Shown in pieces: positions 47,830 through 59,961 of a DNA stretch of 64,000 bases. Position 1 is the stretch's first letter. Every line of letters begins with the position of its first letter. Where the stretch lies: positions 569,128 through 633,127 of the forward strand of contig CAUYUJ010005669.1 of the NCBI GenBank assembly GCA_963575745.1, given 5' to 3'. The DNA comes from Prorocentrum cordatum (taxonomy: Eukaryota > Sar > Dinophyceae > Prorocentrales > Prorocentraceae). The notes under the pieces are model-generated. The model was given only the letters and a program-made list of their open reading frames with translations, had not been told where the DNA came from and did no database searches. The position numbers and the translations under genes were made by a program.

Positions 47830-49390
47830 TGTGGTGGCAATCCACTTCGACTGTCTTGAAGCTGTCCTCTCCACTGCTCGTGCAAACATCCCACCCTCCC
47901 ACCCGCAACTTGGTCGCAAGACATCTTCAGACCGCGACGGTGGATACCAAATGGCTCTTGGCGACGACAGCGACGCCGACGACGACAGCGACAACAACGA
48001 CGACGAAAACGTCGCCGACGACGACTACGACGACAACGACGACGGCTCCGACGACTTCGACGACGACGATGACGACGACGACGACGGCGGCGACACCGAC
48101 GACGACAATGACGACGCCGACGACGACGACGACGCCGACGCCGACGACGACGACGATGACGACGCCGACGACCACGGCGACGACGACGCCGACGACGATG
48201 ACGACGCCGACGACGACGACGGCGACGACGCCGCCGACGATGACGACGACGACGACGACGACGACGGCGGCGACACCGACGACGACAATGACGACGCCGA
48301 CGACGACGACGCCGACGCCGACGACGACGACGATGACGAAGCCGACGACGACGACGGCGACGACGACGCCGACGACGAGGACGACGACGACGACGCGGAC
48401 GACGACGACGCCGACGGCGACGACGACGACGACGCCGACGACGAAGACGACGACGACGTCACTGACGAAGACGACGACGACGATGAGTGAGGAGGGAGGA
48501 CGACGACGGCGACAACGACAACGACGAGAGAGGAGGGAGGACGGCGACGACGCGAACGACGAAGAAGGATGGAGGACGGCGACGCCGACGACGACAACGA
48601 CGAGAGAGGAGGGAATACGACCACGACGACGACGGCGACGAAATAGGAGGGACGACGACGAGACGCCGACGACGGACGACGACGACGACGAGGGAGGAGG
48701 AGGAAGGACGACCACGGCGACAACGACGACGGAAACGACCAAGACGCCAAAGAGGACGACGACGACGAACACGAGGAAAGACAGAGGACGACGTAGGCGA
48801 CGACGACGACGACAACGAGGCGGAAGGAGGCAGGACGGCGACGAAGACGACGACGACGACGCAAGAGCGCGCGCGCACGCTTTTGTTGAACATCCGTGTT
48901 GCGAAACACTGTGTTTTTGTAAATTTTTTGGACACACGATTTTGAAATCCTGCCGAAACCGGTGGGTTTTGAACGTTTTTGGCATACGCGCGCGACGACG
49001 CGCGCTGCACTTCGTCCCGTTTTTTTTTTGCAGGAGGATTTCTCGCGACGGCACACGCGCAAGGGCGTTCGACAGATTTCGACATGAGCGTGCGCGAAGC
49101 CCGTTAGGTAGCATTTTGTGAAAATCTTGAAAAACCGGCAAGAGCTTTCGCGGAAACTGTTTTAGCAACTCTGTGTTGCGAAACCATGTGTTTTTGTATG
49201 TTTTGTGGGAACTCGATTGCGAAATCCTTCCTGCACCGAAGTTTTTGTTTGAAGGATTTCGGCATGCGCGCGCGACGACGTGCGCGCGTGAAGAAGTGTT
49301 ATGTTAGAACAAAAAATGTCACCGCACTATGTTTTCTACAAGGGAACCTCAGGGGGGATACCGGTTTGGTTGGGATGATCTGATTTCATA
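47830..49390. repeat. Composite (GAC)n unit 1
   Basis: A ~95-bp lead (GACTGTCTTGAAGCTGTCCT, then CCACTGCTCGTGCAAACAT) precedes a (GAC)n-rich block (about 47950-48866). An AT-rich tail follows, with AGAGCGCGCGCGCACGC, GTGTTGCGAAAC and GGATTTCGGCATGCGC-type phrases. I regard poly-Asp, poly-Thr and poly-Val ORFs over the GAC block as non-coding. Confidence 0.85.
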
Positions 49391-49459
49391 TTTAGGGTGG
49401 ACGAGTGTGCAGAATGTAGATGAAACTATACTATCCCAGGGGGAAGCGAAAGGTCCGGG

Positions 49460-50085
49460 GGGGTAGAGTCTGTTCTCTTTTTAGAAAGGAGAATCTATTT
49501 GGTGCTATCCACTTTGACTGTCTTGAAATCGTCATCTCCACTGCTCGCGCAAACATCCCACCCACCCACCCGCAACTTGGTTTGCAAAACCTCTTAAGAC
49601 CGACTACGACGACACCGACGGCAACGACTAGGACGACGCCGACGACGTCTCCGACGACTTCGACGATGACACCGACGCCGACGCCGACGATGACGAAGAC
49701 GACGACGACGCCAACGAAGGCGACGACGAGGGAGGAGGAAGGACGACGACGGCGACAACGACGACAACGACGACAACGACGAGGGAGGAGGGAGGACGGC
49801 GACGACGAAGGCGGAAGGACGGCGACGCCGACGACGACAACGACGGGGGAGGAAGGAAGACGACGACGACAACGACGACGACGACGACGGCGACGAAATA
49901 GGAGGGACGACGACGAGACGCCGACGACGGACGACGACGACGACGTGGGAGGAGGAGGAAGGACGACCACGGCGACAACGACGACGGAAACGACCACGAC
50001 GCCAAAGAGGACGACGACGACGAACACGAGAAAAGGCAGAGGACGACGTAGGCGACGACGACGACGACGACGCGGGAGGAGGGAG

Positions 50086-50119
<34 letters not shown>

Positions 50120-50700
50120 CAAGAGCGCGCGCGCACGCTTTTGTTGAAAATCCGTGTTGCGAAACCTTGTGTTTTGTGGGTTTTTTCGGACGCGCGATTT
50201 CGAAATCCTTCCGAAACCGATGGGTTTTGAAGGATTTCGGCATACGCGCGCGACGACGCGCGCGTCTGCACTGCGTCCCGTTTTTTTGCAGGAGGATTTC
50301 TCGCGACGGCACACGCGCAAGGGCGTTCGACAGATTTCGACATGCGCGCGCGACGCCCGTTTGCTAACATGCTATGAAAATATTGAAAAACCTATGGTTT
50401 TCTTGACATTTCGCAAGAGCTCGCGCGGAAGCTGTTTTAGCAGATCCGTGTTGCGAAACCTTGTGTTTTTGTATGTTTTTTGGAAACTCGATTGCGAAAT
50501 CCTTCCCGCACCGAAGGATTTTGAAGGATTTCGGCATGCGCGCGCGACGACGCGCGCGTGTGAACGTCGTCTCTTTTTGTGCAAAAGGATTCGTGAAGAA
50601 GTGTTACGTTAGAACAAACAATGTCACCGCATAGTGTGTTTTTAAGGGAACTCAGAGGGGGGATACCGGTTTGGCTGGGATGCTCTGATTTCATATTTAG
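49460..50700. repeat. Composite (GAC)n unit 2
   Basis: Same order as unit 1: lead at 49508-49602, (GAC)n at 49604-50118, AT-rich tail to about 50690, with GGGGGATACCGGTTTGG near its end. Confidence 0.87.
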
Positions 50701-50779
50701 GACGGACGAATGTGTTGACTATATATATATATATATGAAACTATACTATCCCAGGGGGAAGCGTTAAGTCCGGGGGGGC

Positions 50780-51680
50780 GGTAGAGTCTATTCTCTTTTA
50801 AGAAAAGAGAATTCACCCTGCCGAACTTGAAGTTGTCAACTCCACTGCTCGCGCAATCACCCCACCCACCCGCCCACAAATTGGTTTGCAAAACCCATGC
50901 GGCGGCGATTGCGCTGGCTGCTTGGCGCTGGCTGGTGCATCGCTGCGGCCGCGCTAGCGCGCAGGCTCGCGCGCAGAGGGGCCAACTAGTCTGGCGCGAC
51001 CGACGCGGACGCGGCGGCGCTGACCGCTGGGCGCTCCGCAGCGCGTCTCGCAGGCCGCGCTAAAGCGTGGGCACTTCAATGTGAGTCGGTGACTCGGGCG
51101 GGCACGGTATCATGGCGTCGTCGGCAACAGCCTACACGATGATGATAGTAGCGATGCTGGTGACGACGATGACGATGATGACGGCAAGGCCAATGACGGC
51201 GCCTGATGCTGATGACGGTGGTGGTGTCCACGTGTCGGAGATGAACATTTTGGATTGAATTCGACATGCGCGCGCGGCCGACGGGCGCGAGTGGCTCGCC
51301 TCGTATATGTGACAGGGATCGTGCCCCAACGCACGCACGCAAGGGTGTTCGAATGCTTTCGACATGCGCCCGCGAGAGGCCCGTTTGGTCGCCCTGGATG
51401 AGCATGTTGAGCAACTAAAGGTTTTCAGGGAAATTCGCAAGAGCGCGCGCGCAAACCTGTTCTGAACAAGACATTATGTAAACTCATGTATGTGTTTGTA
51501 TGTTTTCGGGACACTCGATCAACAAAAATCCGTAAACCCGTACGACACGTATTTGATTTGTTTTGAAGATTTCGGCATGCGCGCGCACGACGACGCGCGG
51601 GTGTGCACTTCGCTCCTTTTGTTCCAATGGGGTTTTGGGAACTCATGATTCTTGATCAATGAATGCGCGCGCGCAATGTT
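50780..51680. repeat. Composite unit 3, (GAC)n largely replaced
   Basis: The lead (CCACTGCTCGCGCAATC near 50845) and the tail phrases (CATGCGCGCGCGGCC, GATTTCGGCATGCGCGC) are present. The middle holds GC-rich unique sequence and a short GATGATG stretch instead of the (GAC)n block. A short (AT)n tract precedes it near 50,721. Confidence 0.7.
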
Positions 51681-51769
51681 TGTTGCAAGGTGGTGGTGGT
51701 GGGGGGTCGGACCCGCCTTGGCTGGGATGTAAATTGCAGATCCCCGCGGTGTACCGATAATTCTGAAGG

Positions 51770-53110
51770 GGGGTGGTAGATCCGAATTCTTCTTGGACAG
51801 GAGAACATGTGTGGTTCAATTCACTTTGCCTGTCTTGAAGCTGTCCTCTCCACTGCTCGTGCAAACATCCCACCCACCCCCCACCCGCAACTTGGTCGCA
51901 AGACCTCTTAAGACCGTGACGGTAGGTACCAAATTCCGCTTGGCAGCGACACCAACGCCGACGACGACAGCGTCAACGACGACGACGACGACTACGCCGA
52001 CGCCGGCTACGATGACACCGACGACGACTCCCACGACTTCGACGACAACGACAACGACGACGATGACGACGCCGACGACGACGCCGACGACGACGCCGAC
52101 GACGACAACGACGACACCGACGACGACGACGACATCAACGACGCCGACGACGACGACAACGACGGCGGCGACGACGACGACGACGCCGACGTCGACGACG
52201 ACGAAGACGACGACGACGCCGACGCCAACGACGACGACGAAGACGACGACGACGTCGCCAACGAAGACGACGACGAGGGAGGAGGGAGGACGACGACGGC
52301 GACAACGACGACAACGACGACAACGACGAAGGAGGAGGGAGGACAGCGACGACGAAGAAAGAGGAAGGACGGCGACGCCGACGACGACAACGACGAGGGA
52401 GGAGGGAAGACGACGACGACAACGACGACTACGGCGACGAAATAGGAGAGACGACGACGAGACGCCGACGACGGACGACGACGACGACGAGGGAGGAGGA
52501 GGAAGGACGACCACGGCGACAACGACGACGGAAACGACCACGACGCCAAAGAGGACGACGACGACGAACACGAGGAAAGACAGAGGACGACGTAGGCAAC
52601 GACGGCGACGACGACGCGGGAGGAGGGAGGACGGCGACGACGACGACGACGCAAGAGCGCGCGCGCACGCTTTTGTTGAAAATCCGTGTTGCGAAACCTT
52701 GTGTTTGTTGTAGGTTTTTTGGACACACGATGTTGAAATCCTTCCGAAGCCGATGGGTTTTGAAGGATTTCGGCGTACGCGCGCGACGACGCGCGCGTCT
52801 GCACTTCGTCCCATTGTTTGCAGAGGATTCGTGTGACGGCACACGTGTAAGGGCGTTTGATAGATTTTGACATGCGCGCGCGAAGCCCGTTTGGTAGAAT
52901 TTCGTGAAGATGTTGAAAAACCCATGGTTTTCTTAAGATTTCGCAAGAGCTCGCGCGTAAGCTTGTTTAGCAAATCAGTGTTGCGAAACCCTGTGTTTTT
53001 TGGAACCTCGATTGCGAAATCCTTCCGACACAAAAGGTTTTTGGAGGATTTCGGCATGCGAGCGCGACGACGCGCGCGTGTGCACTTCGTCCAACTTTTT
53101 GCAAGGGATT
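51770..53110. repeat. Composite (GAC)n unit 4
   Basis: Lead at 51815-51920, (GAC)n at about 51950-52652, tail with GAAAATCCGTGTTGCGAAAC and GCGCGCGACGACGCGCGC, to about 53110. Confidence 0.87.
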
Positions 53111-54605
53111 CCTGAATCGGGAACGAACATACCACCCGGGCCTACCGTCCTCCTCCTTCTCCTCCTCCTCCTCCTCCTCTGATCTCCTCCTGCTCCTCCT
53201 CCGAGCCGACTCCACCAGAGACGCCAAGTCCAGGAGCGACCTCGACGAGGCCGGTGACGACCGCGCCGTACTTACGCACTGCCAGAGGGACCCAGCACCG
53301 AGCAGAGCCAGCAGAGCGCGGGGCCCTGCAGGATGCGGTGGCGGGCGGGCACGGGACAGGGCGGGCGGCTGGAGCTGTGGGAGATGTAGCCAGCCGCGTG
53401 CACGGTGAGGGCGTTGAATGCATGAGGAACCATTGGATGAGGAATCCATGGTCTGGAAGCCGGTGGAGTTCGAATCGTGGATTGGCCATGGATATCACTG
53501 CCGCCCTCATCAAGCAAAGGATCCCCGAGGGTCCGAAGCCTCCCAGGAGCATTCCTTCACCAACGCCCCCACCGTGGCGAAGCACAGGGGTGCGTCAATG
53601 CAACGAATGTCGTTCTCGGTTGCCTGAAGCTCCCTTCGACGTGGCGCCGAGTGCGTGCACATGCTCGCCCTTTGGCTCGTTCGTGCAGGCGACTCTCCTT
53701 CGACCTCTCGCTCGACCTCCTCACCCCTCCCCGCGGATTCTTTCGTCTCCGAGGAAGACCTCTGGACGCTTCCCGTGGCCGAGGAGGGTGCCTATATGCC
53801 GCTTGAGGGGCGCGCCTCTGGACCCGCTTGCTGCAGAGGGCATAGGAGCGGGGAAGGGCTGCCCCTGCCTCAGCGGAAACACCACGGGGTGGACATTCCA
53901 GGGGCGGAAGCACTGCGGCAAGCCCGTGTCGTGACGACCCCAGCGTGGGGTTCTGACACCGCGTGGATCGCTCAACCTTGAACGGCGGTTTTTCGGTCGC
54001 CAGGTCGTTCCATGTTGGCCGATTCTTGGCCATTGGCGGCGCTCAACCTTGGACGGCCGCGTTAGGGTCGCAATCGCGTCGACACGACACGAACCTACCG
54101 TACATGTGGCGGGTTCCGTAAACCCTGGATCTAGAGCAATTGTCACCTTTTTGGGGTGCAGCCCTTACTTTCGCCAACTTCTGCCGGCTTCCGCCGCCCT
54201 CGTTTTTGATTCCGCTGGCTTCTGCTGGGGAAGAGATGCCGATCTCTCGATCATTCGAAGGCGAGGCCCTGTCTTACAGGAGTACAGGACTAGAAACAGC
54301 CGGCACACACGCATGATGCCTCTGAGTTCCGCGCGGGCTTCGTGGATCTGCGCTGGGTCCCCCTGGCGGCGCCAGGGGGGCCCGGTCGCGGAGTTCAGAG
54401 ACATGATATGTATGCCGTTTGTTTCTGCTCGTCTGGGGATATGATCTCGCCTTCGAGTGATCGAGAGGTTGGTATCTCTTCCCCAGCGGAAACCGCGCGG
54501 AGCTCCGAGAAATGATGTCAATGTTTTTTTTTGTTCGGCGGCATCTGGACTGCCCATGAAGTGCCCCCGCCGCCCCTGCACTGCCCGCACCCGCCGCGGC
54601 CGCCA
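53111..54605. other. Mostly non-repetitive sequence, no assigned gene
   Basis: Short CTC tract at 53150-53190. Coding-like phrases exist on both strands near 53,200-53,500 (for example RSLLDLASLVESARRR on minus), but I cannot assign a frame, splice sites or family. No support for a gene call. Confidence 0.35.
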
Positions 54606-54608
54606 ACG

Positions 54609-54692
54609 GCTCCTCCTCCTCCTCCTCCTCTCCCTCCTCCTCCTCCTCCTCCTCCTCCTCCTCCTCCTCCTCCTCCTCCTCCTCCTCCTCCT
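54609..54692. repeat. (CTC)n tract at the LINE 2 3' end
   Basis: About 27 CTC units; on the minus strand an (AGG)n tail directly after the conserved 3' end sequence of the LINE. Confidence 0.93.
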
Positions 54693-54694
54693 CA

Positions 54695-54832
54695 ATTCTA
54701 TTTCTATTTCCCATGGCGGAGGAGGTCAGTGACACACCTCAGCCCACCAAGAGAGGAAATCCCTCCCGCTGGGTGGCGCTCTCGGGGGCGCCAGCCACTT
54801 TCGCCACCAGCGGGGGGGAAGGAGGGCGGAAG
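54695..54832 (-). repeat. LINE 3' end sequence, copy 1
   Basis: On + it reads TATTTCCCATGGCGGAGG, GGTCAGTGACACACC, GGTGGCGCTCTCGGGGGCGC and CAGCCACTTTCGCC. It aligns with 62165-62300 along its length. Confidence 0.88.
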
Positions 54833-54861
54833 AGAGGGGGGAGAGGCAGCCCCGAGGGGCG

Positions 54862-57200
54862 TCAGCGGCGCCTGGCCGCCCGCCTCGCCTCCTCGGACTC
54901 CTCATCCCCCCTGCGGAGACGGTCCGCCTCCTCCGCCAGCTGGTCGGGCGTGAGGCCGAACCGAGCAGCACACTCCGCTTCACTCCACCGCTCCCCCCAC
55001 GACGACGGCGACCACGTCCCCCACCTCCCACCGCCCAGGGAGAGATCGGCCGAAGACGTGGTGGCCAGGATGGCCACATCCGCTGGGGTGGCTGGCCTCG
55101 TTGGGCCGATCGTCCACCCCTTATACTGAGGAGCCCAAAACGGAAAAACGCCCTTCTCAACACGGTTCAACTGCCTTTTCAGGGCCACCGTGGGTGGGGC
55201 GCAGGGGCGGTTCAGGGCCTTTACCGCCCCCCAACTGTAACCCCCACACTTAAGTGCACACAAGGACGGTGCCCCCTCGAATCACACGCTCACCGTCAGG
55301 GCCAAACACTGTGGCCTTGCGTAGCGAGTGACCAAGCATGTTGATGAGGGCGACCAATTCATTATGCTGCGGATCAGACAGGACGAAATGCTGGCCCCCG
55401 AAACGAACTCTCGGCAAGGTCAGCTGCTGGGGAACGGCACGGCCCCGACCGACCCCCTCGGGGCCCACAAGATCATCACAGTCACGCAGCTCTGTGTCGG
55501 CCCTCCAGGCCTCATGCTCGCCAGCCCAATGGCCAGCTTGGCGCGCAACCGATTCAAGCACGCGGAGCTTCGGCGCAGCCTGGGCCGTAGACGGATGGCA
55601 TTGCGCCCCAAGCCTCGCTAGCTTATCAGCCTCGTCCGAGCCTCGCTTGTGGAATGGGGTCGGTAGCCCCCGCTCAACATCGACCCGCGACGAATGAGCT
55701 CGGACCTTCACAACTGGCGGCGGCTCCCCATCATGGAAATGGAAGAACCGAGTCCACACATGGGCACGGCTGCGCGCAGCACTGCCCGCAAACGTGGGTG
55801 ACCTAGCCGCCCTGATAGTGGCAGCACAGTCAACATAGTAAGTCGCGGGCCCCGTCACACATCCGAGGGCAGTCATATACATAGCATAGTCCTCTCCGTC
55901 TCCGGCCGCCTGCCAAGGCCATCTCCCATGGGGCGGCCCCGTAGCAACCCGCGAGGAAAAACCGTCATCGTCTACCATGGCCAGCCCCCACCCCCGCCCT
56001 CGTACACAAAGGATTGGATGGGTCGAGAGCTGAGCCATCGGTGAACATGTTGCCAGACAAGCCCCCTTCGACAGGGCGGTTGACCCAGGACACCCCAGCC
56101 TGGCTGCTGACCAGAGGGGGGGGGGGGGACAAGCTCAGGGGCGAGGGGGAAGAGGCCAGCAGCGGCCTTGTCCAGGTCCTGGTTCCAGGCCTCCAGGTTG
56201 GCCATGCAACGCATGAGGAGCGGACTGCAGCACGTCGAACGCAGGGCCTGGCTCGCGTCACATCTGAAGCACCTGCGAAACAGGGTGCCTGGAGCCGCTC
56301 CGCATTGCTTGGAGGGAGGCGAGCTGACATAGCCGTGCCTGTGCAGTCTCTCTTGCGGCCAATGGCATTGTGAGACACAACTCCTTAAAGCTCCCTGCCT
56401 GCGTGGGCCCCAGGAGGCCGAGGGACCCGCGGCCTCCTTGGGCCCATCCAAGAGATCCAGGGGAGGCTTCCACATGACGGGCCTGGACCAACTCTGGGAC
56501 CCCGACCGAGCCTGGAGGGCCACATTGTCCGAGCGGAAGCGCGAGGCACGCTGGGCCAGCCAACCAACCTGCATGGGGACCAGCGCGAGCAAATCTATTG
56601 GCATACCAGTTTCGGACCTGAGGGACCTAGCATTGTCGATGCTCCGGCCGAGGCCCCTGAGGGTCAAAACAAAAACGTGGACAGGCGATCGGGCAGCTCC
56701 CCGCGAGAACATACGTCGGACGAGCTCACCGTACGCCGCCTCTAAGACACGCTGCATAATGCTTAAACTCGGCCTTCCCTCCAAAATGGCCTGGGCCCAG
56801 AAGAGGACCACATCCTTGTGGTAGATGGCCTGGGGGTCCATCTTCTGGCCGGCACTGGAAGAGTAGAGACGAAGGCCTACCGAGGCCGTCCCCTTGACAG
56901 GGTGCAAAGAACCTACTGCGGCACCCCTAAGCCTACGCAGGCTACTACCCCTGATGCCCGTGACGGAGGCTCCCCAGAGGGCGCAGGCTTGAGGGCCCGC
57001 ACGTTGAAATCCATGGGCCTGGGCGGGCCCCCGAAGTCGCCAGCTGCGCTTGAGTCCTTTGCGGAGGCGAGCTGCGAGCGTTCCTGCACGGCGGACTCGA
57101 GCACAGGTCGCACCGGACCCTAGGTTCCTGGTCACCTGTTGCCACCTGAACCCGAGACGACCCCAAGCGTCCTGGAGCTTTGCGCTGAGGGCTGGGCAAG
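54862..57200 (-). pseudogene. LINE 2 thumb, RNase H and C-terminal Cys region, frameshifted
   Basis: In one frame a long RT thumb/connection runs from about 57,200 (IYHKDVVLFWAQAILEGRP, near 56,830) to about 56,060. RNase H then starts with MFTDGSALDP (near 56,045), shifts frame near 55,990, and continues with WGLAMVDDDG, GEDYAMYMTAL, YYVDCAATI and SDEADKLA (near 55,630). So the acidic residues D-E-D-D are all recognisable. A further frame gives CALKCGGYSWGAVKALNRPC near 55,230, a Cys cluster typical of the end of such polyproteins. At least two frameshifts make it non-functional as read. Confidence 0.72.
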
Positions 57201-57905
57201 CTCCTGGGCCATGTGCCTCTCGGGCCCAATGCACTGGGCATGCGCATCATCAACCACATTGCGCAGGTGTACTGTGGGATGGTCGGCGTGTATGTGACTG
57301 AGAAGGCGGTAGAGCATGACCTTCGCCAGCGTAGTCGCCAGCGAGCACCCCGCGAGGATGGCGCCCACCGCCCGAAAGATGTCACTGACACTCTTTTGGA
57401 AGCACAGCACCCTCGGAGCACTGTGCAGCCGGCAGGCCGCGAATACCAAGCGCATGGGCATGGCAGTAGCATAGGCCTCTGAAATGAGCTGCTTGTGGGA
57501 TACTCGCTCGTAAAACTTGGAGAGATCTGTGAGCGACGTGCCACTGAGGAAGGAGGATCTGTCGGCCAGGTATGCATATGCATTGTGCCCCCACCCCGCA
57601 CGCTCACACGTCTCCCCTTTCACGCCCCAGAATGCTGGCAAGGAGCGCTCGGCCTCCCAAGACTTCGCCAAATCCTGCCCGGCCCTGGCCCAAACCCTCA
57701 TGCGGCTGCATATCAACGCAATAGGTCTGAGCCCATCCCCTTCTGCCTTCCCCGTAAAGACGATGATGCTCGGCCATTTCTCGGGCATTTCAGGCCGAGC
57801 TTCCCAGACGAGGAGGATATCGATGATGCGGAGGAGGAAAGAGTCATCGAGCAAGAGCCAACTCCCAGGGTTAACCCCGTCTACCCCCAGGCCGACGTCG
57901 TGGCG
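57132..57905 (-). pseudogene. LINE 2 reverse transcriptase domain
   Basis: It continues the endonuclease ORF after a frameshift near 57,920 (ALKRFRHDVGLGVDGVNP), then IIVFTGKAEGDGLRPIAL, motif A LTDLSKFYERV (near 57,520), AILAGCSLATTLAK as motif B, and motif C VVDDAHAQ (near 57,250). Motif C has VDD where most LINEs have an aromatic residue followed by DD. It ends by a frameshift near 57,190. Confidence 0.75.
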
Positions 57906-57913
57906 AAACCGCT

Positions 57914-59950
57914 TCAGCGCCCCTTGAGCTGATCAAGGGTAGGCGGTGGCAGCGTTGACCTCGATGCAGCCCTCCGCAGGCCAGGGGAGATCGTGGATTT
58001 GCCGTCCCTCCAAAACTGCTGCCATTCGTTCAATAAGTGCTCCACCGCCCGATCCCCCTGGAGAGGAAGGCCGCCAGGACCAACGGGTTGGGGAAGGGGG
58101 GCCTGGTCCGCGGCATACCTGCGGGCTTCCTTCCCCCCTTTCGCCACGGCGTCGCGGGCCCAGGCTCGCCATTTCTGAAAACGAAGTCGGGCAGCTTCGC
58201 GAGCAACGCGCGCGGCTACTCGATTGATATCTTCGATTGCTTGCTCAAGCGGGGCACCGCCGACAGCCGCAACATGCAGAAGCCAGGGCGCATCTCCCAC
58301 AACTGCCAGGTCGGCCCCCAAGACAGCCGTGTCCAGATTCAAGATCCCCTTGAAGTAGCCATCCAGGGAACTCCAAAACTTGTCTGATTCAGGGTGTCCC
58401 CAGAGCCCTTGGGCCTTGTGGGAGATCGACTGGGGGCCCCTCCAGGCCCTGGCTTTGGGAGAAGCGCCCTCTTCCCAGCGTCGAGCCAGCAGCGTCTGTA
58501 GTTGGGCCTGCTGCCTGCGAAAGCCTCCTGCCCTACCGCGGTAGGGGTCGTCTGCCCCGTCAGCTAAGTCGAACCCACTGCGCAGTTCGTCCTCCGCGTG
58601 GCCGAGCCACTCGCTCCATGAAGCTTCAAGGGGCCGGTCTTCCAAGCACGCCCTAACGTCCCAGGTCAAGGTATGCCTGATGGGCCCCCTGGCGGGGCCC
58701 GCAGGGGTCTTCGTGGGAAACGCTTTCCAAGTCACCCTGATGTTGACCGTGGTGCGGAGCGAGAGGCCGCGGAGGGTGAGCTGGACAGGGGTACGTGGCC
58801 CACAGGGGGCAGCATGCAGCGCGGAGAGGCCAGCGATGCACGTCTCAAGCCCCCTCGAGAGCACGAAGAAGTCCAGGCAGCGTGGCAGGCCACTTCCACC
58901 AGAGAAGGTAGCACAAGGCGGGGCCACCACACTTGCTCCTAGTAGTTGGGTCAAGCGTATGAAGCTCTGGTTGTCGGGCCCCATGTTGAAATCGCCCCCG
59001 ATGGCCCAAGGGCGTCCGCACCCCTGCAAATAGGCTCCCAAACATTCCAGAAGTAACAGATTTTCTCCAGTGCACTCACGCCCAACATGCCCGTATATGG
59101 TGACCCAGACGATCCCCGACGGGACGATAGCATCGATCACGAGCGCCGAAATGCGACCTGCAGCGGAGCCCTTCAGCCCCATCTCCTTGAAAGTGAGGCC
59201 GCGACTTCGGGCGCGATTTGCAGCTGCTGCCATTGTCCCAGCACTGGTCGCCAATTCATGCTCCCCCGTTCTATTGGCGGGCGTGAAGACCCCTCTCAGC
59301 CCTCGCTGGGAGAGCCATCGGGCCGCCCCCGAAGCCTGGCGGCCTCCAGTCGGGTCTCCTGGACCCCCCAGAACTGGGCCTGACGGGCCCCTTGGGCCAG
59401 CTGCCACTCACGCACATCCAGAAACGACGACCAGGTGTTGGGATTGACCGAGAGAAACCTCCACTCCACTCCTTTGCAACCCCTGGCCTGGCGAGCACGC
59501 CGCGGGCGGGGCGCCTCGGGCTCGGCCGCGCCCTGCAGCCGGCTGGCTGGCGGCGCCTGCGGGGCCCGCGGCGCGGGCGGCTGCCGAGGTAGACCACCCT
59601 CAGCGCGGCGGTCTGCAGCACCTTCGCCACCGTCGGGTAGGTGAGGACGGCGCCGCGCCTGGGCCTCCACCTGCACTCGAGCTCGGCTCGCCCGCGCCCT
59701 GCGGCCTCCTCGACGTCGGCCGGGTGGCCCTGTCGGCGGTGGCTCGCCTTCAGGTTCAGGGTTGGCGATCCATCTCCTGAGCAGCTCGTGCTCCCCGTTG
59801 TGGATGTCTGCAGCGCCGTAGCCCCTGCCCTGACCATGGTTGTAGTCGAACGTGACTTGGTCAGCACCCCGTGCAGGGAAATCCTCTGTAGCAATGTATG
59901 ACTGGCTGCCACGTGCCCCATGGTCGTCAAATACACCATCCCATCCACCA
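57914..59950 (-). pseudogene. LINE 2 AP-type endonuclease domain
   Basis: The open part (59407-57914) has TIYGHVGRECTGENL, then GGDFNMGPDNQSFIRL (near 58,990), the diagnostic GDFN of the exonuclease-endonuclease-phosphatase fold, and LDFFVLSRGL. Upstream, 59950-59410 holds the N-terminal part in other frames (QVTFDYNHGQGRGYG, then AVLTYPTVAKVLQTAALRV), so at least one more frameshift is present. It ends with a linker and a stop at 57914-57916. Confidence 0.75.
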
Positions 59951-59961
59951 GCTACCTAGCC

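Noticed and set aside
47950-52650. Long ORFs rich in Asp, Thr, Val or Ser over the (GAC)n blocks.
   Set aside because: All frames on both strands stay open because the repeat lacks stops; composition is purely that of the repeat.
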